Positions 25,525 through 37,184 of a stretch of DNA of 64,000 bases are shown here, piece by piece. The notes below the pieces were generated by a model. That model saw only the letters and a list, made by a program, of their open reading frames with translations, had not been told where the DNA came from and made no database searches. Position 1 is the stretch's first letter, and each line of letters starts with the position of its first letter. The translations under genes and the position numbers were made by a program. The stretch spans positions 36,161,194-36,225,193 of the forward strand of contig NC_021673.1 of assembly GCF_000247815.1 (NCBI RefSeq). Reading direction: 5' to 3'. This DNA is from Ficedula albicollis. Its lineage: Eukaryota > Chordata > Aves > Passeriformes > Muscicapidae.

Positions 25525-27096
25525 ACATTATTTACATGTTGACGCTATGAAAACTCAGTATTCTTAAATGAAGCTGGATGAAACATTTCAAAGATTATTC
25601 AAGTTTTCTTCAATTCAAAATTTATTTTAAATATGCATTTCTCTAAAAAATGCACCCTGAACCTACTACAGTGGCTTCAGAGTAATAAAACAATGAGAAT
25701 TTCATGTGAGCCCACTCACATATCCAGCAGGGAACAGCATCCTGACAAGTCAAACATAATTTTGAAATCAAAGCCATTTGTACTGCTTAAAATAGAAGGC
25801 CAAACGAGTGTGTTTCCTTTGTTGGCACTCTGCATTTGCAGTGGAAAAGGATAATTTATCGTCCTTTGATCCTCTACTTTTTTCAAGAGTTAATGCAATG
25901 GAAGAGGATCCTGCTTTCCCTAAGGAAGAGCATGCAAGACAGATTCACTCCTCTCTCCACAGCACACCCCAGAGAAGTCACCACTGAGTTGAAATCAATG
26001 CTTGCACAGGGGATGTCTATTTTGTGTCAGCTGTGAACACCAGGCAATAAAGACCCTTTTATTTACTGCCACTTACTTCTACAAAACAGAAATTTGTGCT
26101 ATTAAAAGCCCCTTTTTTTTCTCTGCCAGCACAAATGAAAGTGTCTCCCCAGCTATTTTCCATACACCACGGGCTTGTGCCTGCCCAGTTTGACCCTCAC
26201 CAGCCAGAATGAATGTAGTTCTTCATTCTGCACATACCACTGGCAGCACATTCCATGCTTGGAACAGGCTGCATAAGCTGTGCATTGTGGCTGCCCTTGG
26301 GATGGATGCAGTGGTGGTGTCAGCTCCATCACTCCTGGTCTTGTTCCAAAGCAGAGAAGTCCCTGGCGGTTCAGCAGCTAGATGGGGGAATTTGGAGCTT
26401 CAGAAGGCAGCTGAGGTCACCAAGGGTTTGTTTGAAGTTAGTTAAAACCATAGACTTTAAATAAATGCAGCTAAAATCTTGGAGGGGCAAGTGAGAGAGG
26501 TCACCTGCTTGCTTTATCAAGAGGTCCTGCTCAATGAACTAGACTGGCATGGATCATACTTTTGGACTTGATAATTTATTAATAAAATATTGTTTTCCTC
26601 AATGAACTAGACAGGCATGGATCATACTTTTGGACTCGATAATTTATTAATAAAATATTGTTTTACAATAATGGCTATGAAGTGCCTAAGGAGGAGCTCA
26701 ATGAACTAGACTGGCATGGATCATACTTTTGGACTTGATAATTTATTAATAAAATATTGTTTTACAATAATGGCTATGAAGTGCCTAAGGAGGACTACAG
26801 TTTTCTTGTATTAAAGATCAACAGGTGTAGGCATTTATTTGGAGTCTGAGGCAAGTCTTGGGACTTAATTTGCAGTCCAAAGTGATTTATAGCAGATCAC
26901 TTCCATTCAGTATGACAGTATGGTGGCAAGATAATCGGTCCCATCTTATTTCAGGATATTTTCAACATTTGCTACATTTTTGCTGGCATGTTTACCTCAA
27001 CCAGAGACTACAGAAGAAGGAATTAACTTTTTGGGCTGGTTTTTTTTGGTACATATGAGTAACCTAATTGATTAAGTTGTATCTGTGTCAGTAGCA
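25525..27096. other. Intergenic with a local three-copy repeat
   Basis: No gene was recognised. The only structured part is the tandem repeat at 26531-26794. Short open frames in both orientations lack any family signature. Confidence 0.45.
26531..26794. repeat. Local tandem repeat, three copies with nested unit sizes (69 and 98 bp)
   Basis: The segment tcaatgaactagactggcat starts at 26531, 26600 (one base changed) and 26698. Copies 2 and 3 share an extra 3' piece (acaataatggctatgaagtg) that copy 1 lacks. This indicates two successive duplication events with different breakpoints. The AT-rich part includes ataaaatattgtttt. Confidence 0.92.
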
Positions 27097-27202
27097 ACAG
27101 TGAGATATTCACATCTACTTCCTTGGGGGAAAGAAATGGGCAGGAAAACAATGTTAATTTTAATATTTTCATTCAATAAAGGTAAAAGTTAAGCTTTTAA
27201 GT
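27097..27202. repeat. Left flank of gap 1, duplicated on the other side
   Basis: These 106 bp, beginning acagtgagatattcacatct, match 27826-27931 with about six mismatches and no indel. The copy ends exactly where the N run starts. Confidence 0.9.
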
Positions 27203-27825
27203 NNNNNNNNNNNNNNNNNNNNNNNNNNNNNNNNNNNNNNNNNNNNNNNNNNNNNNNNNNNNNNNNNNNNNNNNNNNNNNNNNNNNNNNNNNNNNNNNNN
27301 NNNNNNNNNNNNNNNNNNNNNNNNNNNNNNNNNNNNNNNNNNNNNNNNNNNNNNNNNNNNNNNNNNNNNNNNNNNNNNNNNNNNNNNNNNNNNNNNNNNN
27401 NNNNNNNNNNNNNNNNNNNNNNNNNNNNNNNNNNNNNNNNNNNNNNNNNNNNNNNNNNNNNNNNNNNNNNNNNNNNNNNNNNNNNNNNNNNNNNNNNNNN
27501 NNNNNNNNNNNNNNNNNNNNNNNNNNNNNNNNNNNNNNNNNNNNNNNNNNNNNNNNNNNNNNNNNNNNNNNNNNNNNNNNNNNNNNNNNNNNNNNNNNNN
27601 NNNNNNNNNNNNNNNNNNNNNNNNNNNNNNNNNNNNNNNNNNNNNNNNNNNNNNNNNNNNNNNNNNNNNNNNNNNNNNNNNNNNNNNNNNNNNNNNNNNN
27701 NNNNNNNNNNNNNNNNNNNNNNNNNNNNNNNNNNNNNNNNNNNNNNNNNNNNNNNNNNNNNNNNNNNNNNNNNNNNNNNNNNNNNNNNNNNNNNNNNNNN
27801 NNNNNNNNNNNNNNNNNNNNNNNNN
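27203..27825. other. Assembly gap 1 (623 N)
   Basis: A run of N. Open frames spanning it are meaningless. The flanks overlap in sequence, so the true gap may be zero or negative in length. Confidence 0.99.
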
Positions 27826-27931
27826 ACAGTGAGATATTCACATCTACTTCCTTGGGTGAAAGAAATGGGCAGGAAAACAATATTAATTTTTATATTTTCA
27901 TTCAATAAAGGTATAAGTTAAGCTTCTAAGA
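27826..27931. repeat. Right flank of gap 1, copy of the left flank
   Basis: It begins at the first base after the N run and repeats 27097-27202 with about 94% identity. The differences are mostly single substitutions. Confidence 0.9.
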
Positions 27932-30900
27932 TGTGCTTCTTAGTGTAAACCATGCAAGCATTCTTGTTGCTCAGACTACTTTTGGAAGCCTCTATTCCTG
28001 CTGAAGTCCTGGAGGCACAGTAGGCAATCTAAGATGAGACCCTTTTACCACATGTGTGCCTGCAGGCATTTAATCCCAATTTCATGAGCAACAGTTCAGG
28101 TGGAAAGCCACAAATCATTTGGCATGCTAGCTTGTTCAGTGATTGGACAAGAAGTGTTTATTTAACACATCAGGGTTACAAAGGCTGTGAAAATAAGCAG
28201 AGTCACAGTAAAAAATTTAAACACTCTTTTTAAGAGAATGACAGCTATGACAACATTAAAGATGTTCTAAAATCTAGATCTAAGAAGTTATATGGTTCAG
28301 CAAGGATAAACAAACTGCTGTTCTGTTACTTCCTAATTTATGGAATTGTTTCCTATTTAAAATCACTGCTAACTTGAGAATGTAGAAGATGGTTTGATTT
28401 CCATTGTATTTGACTACCCAAACAAAATCCTTGTATAGTTAAGCTTTTAATTCAGTTAATTTTAATTCAGTACACATGATTAAGTTTTTTGGTAGTACAA
28501 GTGCAAAATGAACGGATTATATGTGGGGAAAAAAGGGAGGATCTAAGGATTACAAAATGTGTACCCACTCATCTATCAGGTTTGTACACACATGTATTTA
28601 GCAAGAATTAATATACTCAGAGGCTCTATGCTGCCTCTGTGCTATACCCAAACTGTCCACCAAGTTTTCTTTTCAAAGATCTGTGCCTAAGCAGCAATCC
28701 AAGTGCATGCTTCACAGAGCAGGCATCTGCATTTTTAATTTAACAAAGACTGCAATAAAATCGAGGTTTTCTTCCTGAAAAAGAGCTGGTCCAGGAATAA
28801 TTAGCCCAAATCTATTTAGCAGCTTGCAGATTGTCTAACATAATGTATTATGGGGCAAACCAGAACTATCTGATTAGGATTTGTCAGTTTGCTACCTGTA
28901 TTTTGTCTTTAAAAGATCTTGCTTAGAAAGTTGCCAGGCATTTGTTTTTATTTATTCAATTGTTTTGGTTAAAATTTGGTTTAAATTACCTCCTCTGAGC
29001 TCACTACATGCATTTAGCTTAGAATTTAGCCTTTTAAAATTATGTTGTAAATATTAAGGTTTGATAAGCATTTGCACCATTGAAATTAATCTATACTCTC
29101 TTAGGCAAAAGGATTTGAATTTTTTGGGGGAATTTTCATTTTGGAGTTTGGTTTTCTTGCTAGACCAATATGTCTAGACCCATTCTAGTTTGGTTTAATC
29201 AACAGTACTTGGAAGAATAATCAAAACCTGTTTTCAAAATACAAATGTATCAGCCTATTCCTAAAATATGTTTTAATACAACTTTATCTCAAGTACTTTG
29301 ATGTTCCACTATGTCTACCTTTGCAATCTGTAAATGTTCAATGCAATTTTTTTCTTATTTTACCCAGGTATCCACGTGACAATTTCACAACTTTTTTTCC
29401 ATCTCTGTCATGTATTCCCACAAAGGTTGAATATTGCATGAGTTTATTTTCCTACCCTCTGCTCCCTCTTCCACCTGAAAGTGTTGAGGTGCAGAGAGGT
29501 ACAGGAAGAGAAACAAGAGGCAGTGTCCACATAATGGCTGAGCAAAGCAGGTCTCCCCAGTCTCCAAGGGGACAGTTGAAATAAAATATTCATCTAGTAA
29601 ATCATGAAAAGCACAAAGAGGGTGGATAGCAATTGTTTTTTCTCTGTTTTCAGTGAAGGCACTACAGATTATCTGATAAAGCTAATAAGTGGTGAAATTT
29701 AAAAGAAAAGGAGGAGCTTCTTCATCTAACTGATAGGTAGGCTATGGATCCGTGTCTCACAGTACAGGGAATGCTTGAAATGGATAGGGAGGCAAAGGGA
29801 CACTGCAGGGATTGCCAGACATCACAATTGATTCACACGGTCCTCCAGTGACCAGTGGCTGCAGACTGGGACTGCCATTGCTCAGCTCCCACATCTTTCC
29901 TATAAACCTGCTTCTGGCCAATGTCAGAGACAGAATTCTGGACTAGCCTTTAGTTTTATCCAGTTCCTATAGCACCAGCTGATGTATGAACTCATCAGGT
30001 ATAGTAAGATTCATATTATAGTCGGTACTAGTGACTTAAAATGTTGTTGTAGCATATCCTTAAATCTTCATGTTTTCCATTTATTCCAACCTCATTTATA
30101 CTAGAAGATTATACCAGGTAAAATATATTGTAAAATGAGTCAGCCAGTGGTGCAAACTCCAAAAACATACTTACATTTAACTGTGTTGAACTTGACTTCT
30201 CTCAAACCAGTTTAAGTTTGTAATATTCAAAAACCATGTTTGTGCTGCATTAAGGATCAAAACTTAACTGTACCCAATTTCTTGCAGTAATGTTTCTTTG
30301 CTCTTAATTTTATTGCTTTTTTCTTAAAGACATTTTTTCCCTTCTCTTTAACACACTAAGCATAGACAGTAAGCATCTATCATACTGTAGTTTATTTTAA
30401 ATTTAAGAGCCAAGGGGTTTGGCAGAAAAAGTTTTCATTTTTGTCAATACAAGCACACGTTTCTTTTTTATGTAACTAATGCTGAAATGAAAGTCCATAG
30501 CAATTACAGCTCATTTTTCCATTTCCACACACTTACTATTTGTAAAGTCTCCAAAGATTCAAGTTTCATGGAGAACGTTTTTTTGTTACTGCTCAACAAT
30601 CGCATTTGATCTTTGAGCAGTGAGAAGACCAGATCTCTGCCAACATTTTTAAGTCAGCTATATAAAAAAATGAAAAGGCCTGGATTCAGAATTAAACATC
30701 ACTTAATTATTGCAAACATGTTTAAGTCTCCTTTTTTCCCCTTCCTGCATGTTGTGAAATGTTAGAATCTCTCCTGATCGTATGTGTAGAGGCAGTATAG
30801 TCTATGGTGTGGATGAGTCTCTAGGCTTAGACTTCTAAGACCCAGATTCTACCATGGACTTTGTTACAGGCACCAGGGAAAATCTATCCCATCTTCTTGA

Positions 30901-33176
30901 ACAAACTTTTCACCAGAAAAATGTAATGACAAGAGAGAGACAGATAAAGGGTATTTATTTATTTATGATTATGTGCATTATTTTACGGAAAGAATGAATT
31001 GCACCCTTTAGTTTTCCGGTAGTTTCTGACGATGTTTTCAATTAAATAATTTTACTTGCCTTTTCACTCACAATTTGCTCAGTCTGAGTTAAATTGGATC
31101 CACTCCAGGTTGCAAAGTACTTAAGGGTACCAGTTATCACAAAACCAGGCATAAATGTAGGAGGGTGCGTGCACACAAAGAAAATGCAGAAGAAAACCTG
31201 AGGGATCCCTAAGATGCTGTTTTCAAAAGGGGAGCTTTGTGTGCTTAGCATTTTTGTTCTACCTACTATGTATCTGCCGTCACAAATCAGGAAAAAACCA
31301 AAACCCCAGCCCACGAAAATTAACTGTATGTAGTTTCTACTCTCTGTGTAGATTAAACTCCAGAAAGGCTTAGTTATGTTTCACTGTAGGAGATGCTCGG
31401 GCAGGCTTCATAGTTCAACTAATCCTCCAGCTGCTGACCCACAGCAAATCCACGGCGCTTCTGTGCATCAAGAATCGTGTTGTTACAGCGGAGACCCTTG
31501 GACAGAGCTGTGGCAGAGATCCAGAGCCACCTTGGAGGTGCCTGGAGCACAGAAGAAAATCCCTGTTTCTGTGCTGCAGTGCGGTGCTCTCGTAGCACGT
31601 GAGCAGGCAGGGGCAGGAGCATTCCCTGCTCTCCATGTGCTCCAGGCAATGAACTGCTTAACTACCCTTTCCTTTTAGAGAGGGTTTCTCCTCAACAAAA
31701 TATTCAGAAGGCATTTCTGTGACTTCCCAGAGGCAAGGAACTGAGCAGCCAAGAGGTGCACTGTCTCTGGGTGGCAAATTGAATAGGAGAAGATGACTGT
31801 GAGTTGAGGACAGAGAGGGGAAAAGGGGGAGCAGACCTACGTGGTAGGACTGCAGGGACTTATGGACCTATTCTCAAAAGAGATTACTTCAATTTGCACA
31901 ATAAAAACTGTGGGCACAGGCTAAATTCAACCCAAACCACTTACAAATCCATAGGATGTCTGTGCTCTCCTGGGGCACCATTTTTATGCCTCTCTGAATT
32001 GAATCCTGAAGGTCACAGGCAAAATTATTCTTGGCTTTAGCTATAAGATCAGTATGTGCTCTGGCTCTTATCTTCTTAACCATTTCTGTGTAAGTGGAAA
32101 GGAGTTTAATCAAGTTTCTTTTTTAACAGGTTTTAATTTTCTTGTTACAACTAAGAAAGAACTACAGACACTGTAAATCATACTGTAACAGGACTGAGTA
32201 CTGAAAGGATATTGAGAAGAAAAATAACTGCTCTGAGGTGCTATTTAAGAAAATAGATGTGTTTTCTTCCACTCTGACAAACTTGAACTCACCCCTATCA
32301 CACTCCTGTATATATTTTGGTGGGGTTTTTTTAATAGATCACTAAAGAACTCAAAGATATCAGTTGTGAATCTCCATCTGTTGCCAGCCCCGTTTGAGAG
32401 CTTGTTTTTCATATAACAAGACATTTAGTGGAGTATTTTGCCAGCTTTTTGGAATGGCCATAAGAGGCCTCAGACTCTCAGCTTTCATAGCTATATTCCA
32501 AAATTAGAGTGTTCTCACAAATTGGCAAATTTCCAATTTCCAAAACAAAGTATAGCAAAATCCAGCACTGTTTTAGCACTTGTTCCCAACATCCAATGTT
32601 AAGCAGCTCTGCTGGTGCTCTCTAGTTACCCACAAGAGTTACCTGGACTATGGTAAAAAAATTACCTGCAGTTGGGACTGTAATTTAGTTACCAGGAAAT
32701 TTAACAAGGGCAACAAAAAGGTCATATTTAAGAAGAAAAACATCACAGGAACCTTCTGAATATGCTTTAAACTAGTACAGAACACAGACTATTTTGATAC
32801 TTGTCTTTCCATTGTTAATGCTGTTATAATTTTTCTGAAGATGCGGTGGAGATTTTAAAGAAATTAGCGTCAATCTCCTTATTAAGTACTTTTTCAAGTG
32901 GGACCAAGTTCTTGTTTTAAGTTTGAACAGGAGGATAGTCCTCGTAAGGAACAGTCTTGAGCCTTCAAACTTGAGACAAAAGGAGCCAAGCTGAAGGGAG
33001 CCATGCAGAGCCAAGGTGCAGCAGAGCAGTCTGAAGAGGTGGCACTGAGCAATGAGGAGGATCCAGATTTTCTGAGGGTTCACCCTTCATTGTTTTTATT
33101 GGCTTGGCCTTAGGGATGGGATACCCTAGCTGCAGGAGGGCGTGCATCTTGTCTTAGTGGTGGGCCTGGGTGCAGA
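27932..33176. other. Intergenic, nothing recognised
   Basis: About 5.2 kb of mostly AT-rich DNA. A more GC-rich patch at about 31380-31660 carries overlapping short frames on both strands (up to 100 codons) without recognisable motifs. No CR1 end, LTR or exon was recognised. Confidence 0.45.
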
Positions 33177-33332
33177 AACGTCCCCCTGCCAACTTGTCTT
33201 TGTCTCTGGAATAGCCACTGTCATTGCTGAGTCACAGGAACGTCCCCCTGCCAACTTGTCTTTGTCTCAGGAATAGCCACTGTCATTGCTGAGTCACAGG
33301 AACGTCCCCCTGCCATCTTGTCTTTGTCTCAG
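33177..33332. repeat. 62-bp tandem repeat, about 2.5 copies
   Basis: Copies start at aacgtccccctgcca at 33177, 33239 and 33301, with an exact 62-bp spacing and only a few differences (for example tctctgg versus tctcagg). The third copy stops after about 32 bp. Confidence 0.95.
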
Positions 33333-35520
33333 TGGCCATGCAGAGCTAAGACAAGGTGATGAACACCTTTTGTGTATAAAGCACCTTCTCTTTTTGTATA
33401 CTTGTATGTTTTTAATATTGCTGCTGTCACTGTGTGTTTCTCACTCCATCGCTGTTTCTTTCAGTGAAGTGTTATCTCTAATTACTCTAAGCCATCTCTG
33501 CCCATGTACTTTGCCTTCCTCCTTCTTCACCAGGGCTTCTGCAGACCATCAGTTCCCAGGCCTGCTCCTTTTTTTTTTTTTTTCGAGAATCCAATTATTA
33601 GCTGATTCATAGAAACTGTGGTAGACCCAAATTTTCATCACAAATACCTAGAAATCCAGATTCTATAAGGCATGTTTGTCTCCAACATTCTCCATAGAGT
33701 CCTGACAACCTCCAGCCAGAATAGAACAGAAAGCTCACTTTTTGAGACATCTCAGTGGCAGCATTTTATCTGGTTAGTTGTTTTGCTGTACAGTGTACAT
33801 ACGTTTCATATTTCAATGACAAAGGAGGAATTCACAAAGGTTCACTCCAATGAGAATGTGTGTCAGTGATAGGTAGGTTTGGGGGGCGCCTTAGAGCGGG
33901 AGCTTAACTTCAGACACTCTAAATCACAGCTCTGAACAACCCTTTTCTTTCCAGTGCCTGTAAAGGAAGTGCAGAGAGATTAGCCTCAATCAACACTCCT
34001 CTAAATGCCAATGCAAAAGATTGCATATGACGGCAGTTAGGAAATCAGATAGTTTAATGCAGCCATTAATTAAACAAAAACACTAAGGCAAGTCTCACCA
34101 TACATTTTCATAATGCAATTGAACTAGAATTTCAGTGTTTGAAAAGATTTTTGTAATTAATTGCATCTGTAGAAGCAACGAAATACTGTCTGAAAAATTA
34201 CCCCTCGATGCCCCTAGCAGATTTAAGTGAGCAAAAAATGTCTTTTTGTAAGTGCACTTACAGTACAAAAAGAAATTATTTGAAGAATTGTCATTCAAAA
34301 CATGGTATATAACAATTGCAGCATATAAATAAAGCAGAATGAAAACTTTGTTAAAATGTTTGTGCACGCTGTAAGATTTAATGTTTCCTTAAAAACACCA
34401 TTTACAGAAGTGGTTGATAAACTAAAAAATGCACTTAACCTTTGGACTGTGTGTCTGAGCATTTCCTGGTATAGGTTCACTGTGGCAGCATGAGAAACAT
34501 AAATCTGTGGAAGGCACCACAGTAAATGTGGGAAACAATGATCCTGTACTCCATCATGGGTGGACTCCATCAGGTTAGGGGGAAACAGGCAGATAGTTTT
34601 TTGGCCAGGAAGCAGGAGTAAAGAAATAAAGGCACCCCTATGTTGAAAACACTTATTGCTTTAGAGGAAACACATTATCAATAGTCAACAAAGCAATGCA
34701 TTGGGTAATATTAACTTCTAAACTCCAGGCTGAAGTAGTATTTACATTTTGTATCAATAAGGGGCCAGCAGCAATTTTGTAGGATTCAAACCAACAAAAA
34801 GACCTTTCTGTGTGCAAAATATAAAGGTCTTTCCTCTGCAAGCTACTAAAAATCCTAAGATAGGCACAAAGGTTTTTTTGAAAGGCCTCATCCCAACCAG
34901 ATGAATAAATACTTGCAATGTTTATGTGGGTCAGAGATGCTGAGAGATCCGTATTCCTCATAACATCGAGAGAATTTTCTCTAGTTGAAATATTTGCCAG
35001 CATAGATACCATTAAATCTATATTCTACATCACACTATGGATGCAAACACCAAGAGTTACTATATGCCCAGGATTATGCATCTTAACTGTGATATTCTCC
35101 TGTAAAATAGTCTTTTTGAAATGATAATAAGAATGCTACTCAGATTACATTCACTGCTAGCATTAATTTCTTCTCCTATGTGCTACTGCTAAATGTTTTT
35201 ATTTAAGTGTGTATGCCTTTATCTACATAGAAATGCAACAAGATGTATTCCAATGTAATGCAAATATGGGACTACAGTACAACTCAGGTAGAAATCACAG
35301 TATTTCTCTATAATTTTTCCAATGAGTAATTGTTGGAATAGCAGCTTGTTTGACACAGAAGAATGAAATGCTACTTTAATGACTTTTACTAAAAAAACCA
35401 AGATCTCTAGCATGCAAGACAACTCAGCAGGTCTGTATGTGTTAAGCAGATTATTAAAAGAATACAATATGGAAAGATGAGGTAGACCATTCCAGTGCAT
35501 ATAAAACACTTTCTCATTAA
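33333..35520. other. Intergenic, nothing recognised
   Basis: About 2.2 kb, AT-rich, with a T-run at about 33570-33583. The minus-strand open frames of 90-119 codons (34.1-35.5 kb) show no domain. Confidence 0.45.
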
Positions 35521-36109
35521 TGGTATTTTATTGAGAAGCCATCAGAAACTTATTAAGTGCATTATCAGTTTGCTAGAATTTCCTTTATTATCAGTTGATA
35601 TATTTTCTCTCTATATCTCTCACTTTTCTCCTAAGGCTCTAGGATCTCTTAGTGGTAACTATTAATAAGTTATCAGTATTTTGGCCCCTGGCATATAAGG
35701 GTGTATTAGGTATGCAGGTGCTGAGCCATACAAACACCATTAATTTTCAGAGGAGGAGTTTTGGGGGACGTGTTGGTGGCAGCTGAGTTATGGTAGATTC
35801 GGTGTTATGTCTGGGCTCTGAGCCAGCCTTAAACTCCTTCCCCTACTACCAACCATGGAGGGCACACAGTCACTGAGGGGGGTGTCAGCTTGAGGCTGTG
35901 TAAGAAAGCTGAGACCCAAGGAAAGCCAAATATATGGAAGGCAGCTCGGAGGCAGCTTGGCAGCAAGTCAGATTCTAAGTAGTAATGCTTGTGTGAAATA
36001 TATTCTGCCTTCCACGCTTAATAGTAATAAAGTTTGATTGAAGTCATGTTCAAATTGCACCCTGCCTGATGCCAGGTAATTAATATTAAGCAGTTTGGGG
36101 AGTTTTGCT
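35521..36109. repeat. Left flank of gap 2, 589-bp copy
   Basis: This segment is repeated at 36596-37184 at a constant offset of 1,075 bp. The only difference I noticed is the fifth base (a versus g). It ends at the last base before the N run. Inside are a TATA-like catataaggg near 35691 and an aataaagtttgattg polyadenylation-like motif near 36027. These are weakly reminiscent of a retroviral LTR, but no clear TG...CA ends are seen. Confidence 0.96.
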
Positions 36110-36595
36110 NNNNNNNNNNNNNNNNNNNNNNNNNNNNNNNNNNNNNNNNNNNNNNNNNNNNNNNNNNNNNNNNNNNNNNNNNNNNNNNNNNNNNNNNNNN
36201 NNNNNNNNNNNNNNNNNNNNNNNNNNNNNNNNNNNNNNNNNNNNNNNNNNNNNNNNNNNNNNNNNNNNNNNNNNNNNNNNNNNNNNNNNNNNNNNNNNNN
36301 NNNNNNNNNNNNNNNNNNNNNNNNNNNNNNNNNNNNNNNNNNNNNNNNNNNNNNNNNNNNNNNNNNNNNNNNNNNNNNNNNNNNNNNNNNNNNNNNNNNN
36401 NNNNNNNNNNNNNNNNNNNNNNNNNNNNNNNNNNNNNNNNNNNNNNNNNNNNNNNNNNNNNNNNNNNNNNNNNNNNNNNNNNNNNNNNNNNNNNNNNNNN
36501 NNNNNNNNNNNNNNNNNNNNNNNNNNNNNNNNNNNNNNNNNNNNNNNNNNNNNNNNNNNNNNNNNNNNNNNNNNNNNNNNNNNNNNNNNNNNNNN
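36110..36595. other. Assembly gap 2 (486 N)
   Basis: A run of N bounded by the two copies of the 589-bp segment. It most likely marks an unmerged contig overlap. A missing internal part of an element with terminal repeats is the alternative. Confidence 0.99.
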
Positions 36596-37184
36596 TGGTG
36601 TTTTATTGAGAAGCCATCAGAAACTTATTAAGTGCATTATCAGTTTGCTAGAATTTCCTTTATTATCAGTTGATATATTTTCTCTCTATATCTCTCACTT
36701 TTCTCCTAAGGCTCTAGGATCTCTTAGTGGTAACTATTAATAAGTTATCAGTATTTTGGCCCCTGGCATATAAGGGTGTATTAGGTATGCAGGTGCTGAG
36801 CCATACAAACACCATTAATTTTCAGAGGAGGAGTTTTGGGGGACGTGTTGGTGGCAGCTGAGTTATGGTAGATTCGGTGTTATGTCTGGGCTCTGAGCCA
36901 GCCTTAAACTCCTTCCCCTACTACCAACCATGGAGGGCACACAGTCACTGAGGGGGGTGTCAGCTTGAGGCTGTGTAAGAAAGCTGAGACCCAAGGAAAG
37001 CCAAATATATGGAAGGCAGCTCGGAGGCAGCTTGGCAGCAAGTCAGATTCTAAGTAGTAATGCTTGTGTGAAATATATTCTGCCTTCCACGCTTAATAGT
37101 AATAAAGTTTGATTGAAGTCATGTTCAAATTGCACCCTGCCTGATGCCAGGTAATTAATATTAAGCAGTTTGGGGAGTTTTGCT
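36596..37184. repeat. Right flank of gap 2, 589-bp copy
   Basis: It starts at the first base after the N run and matches 35521-36109 base for base apart from one substitution. Unique sequence (atctgaagcaaaaggg) continues after it. Confidence 0.96.

Noticed and set aside
31042..31314. Possible coding exon on the minus strand (90 codons)
   Set aside because: No clear GT donor in frame, no recognisable family, and no similarity to the expected neighbour CPVL that I could see.
27189..36740. Open frames spanning the N runs
   Set aside because: The residues are unknown bases; the frames are artefacts of the gaps.
35521..37184. A provirus with two LTRs around gap 2
   Set aside because: The repeats end exactly at the gap on both sides and lack clear TG...CA termini, so an unmerged contig overlap explains them better.
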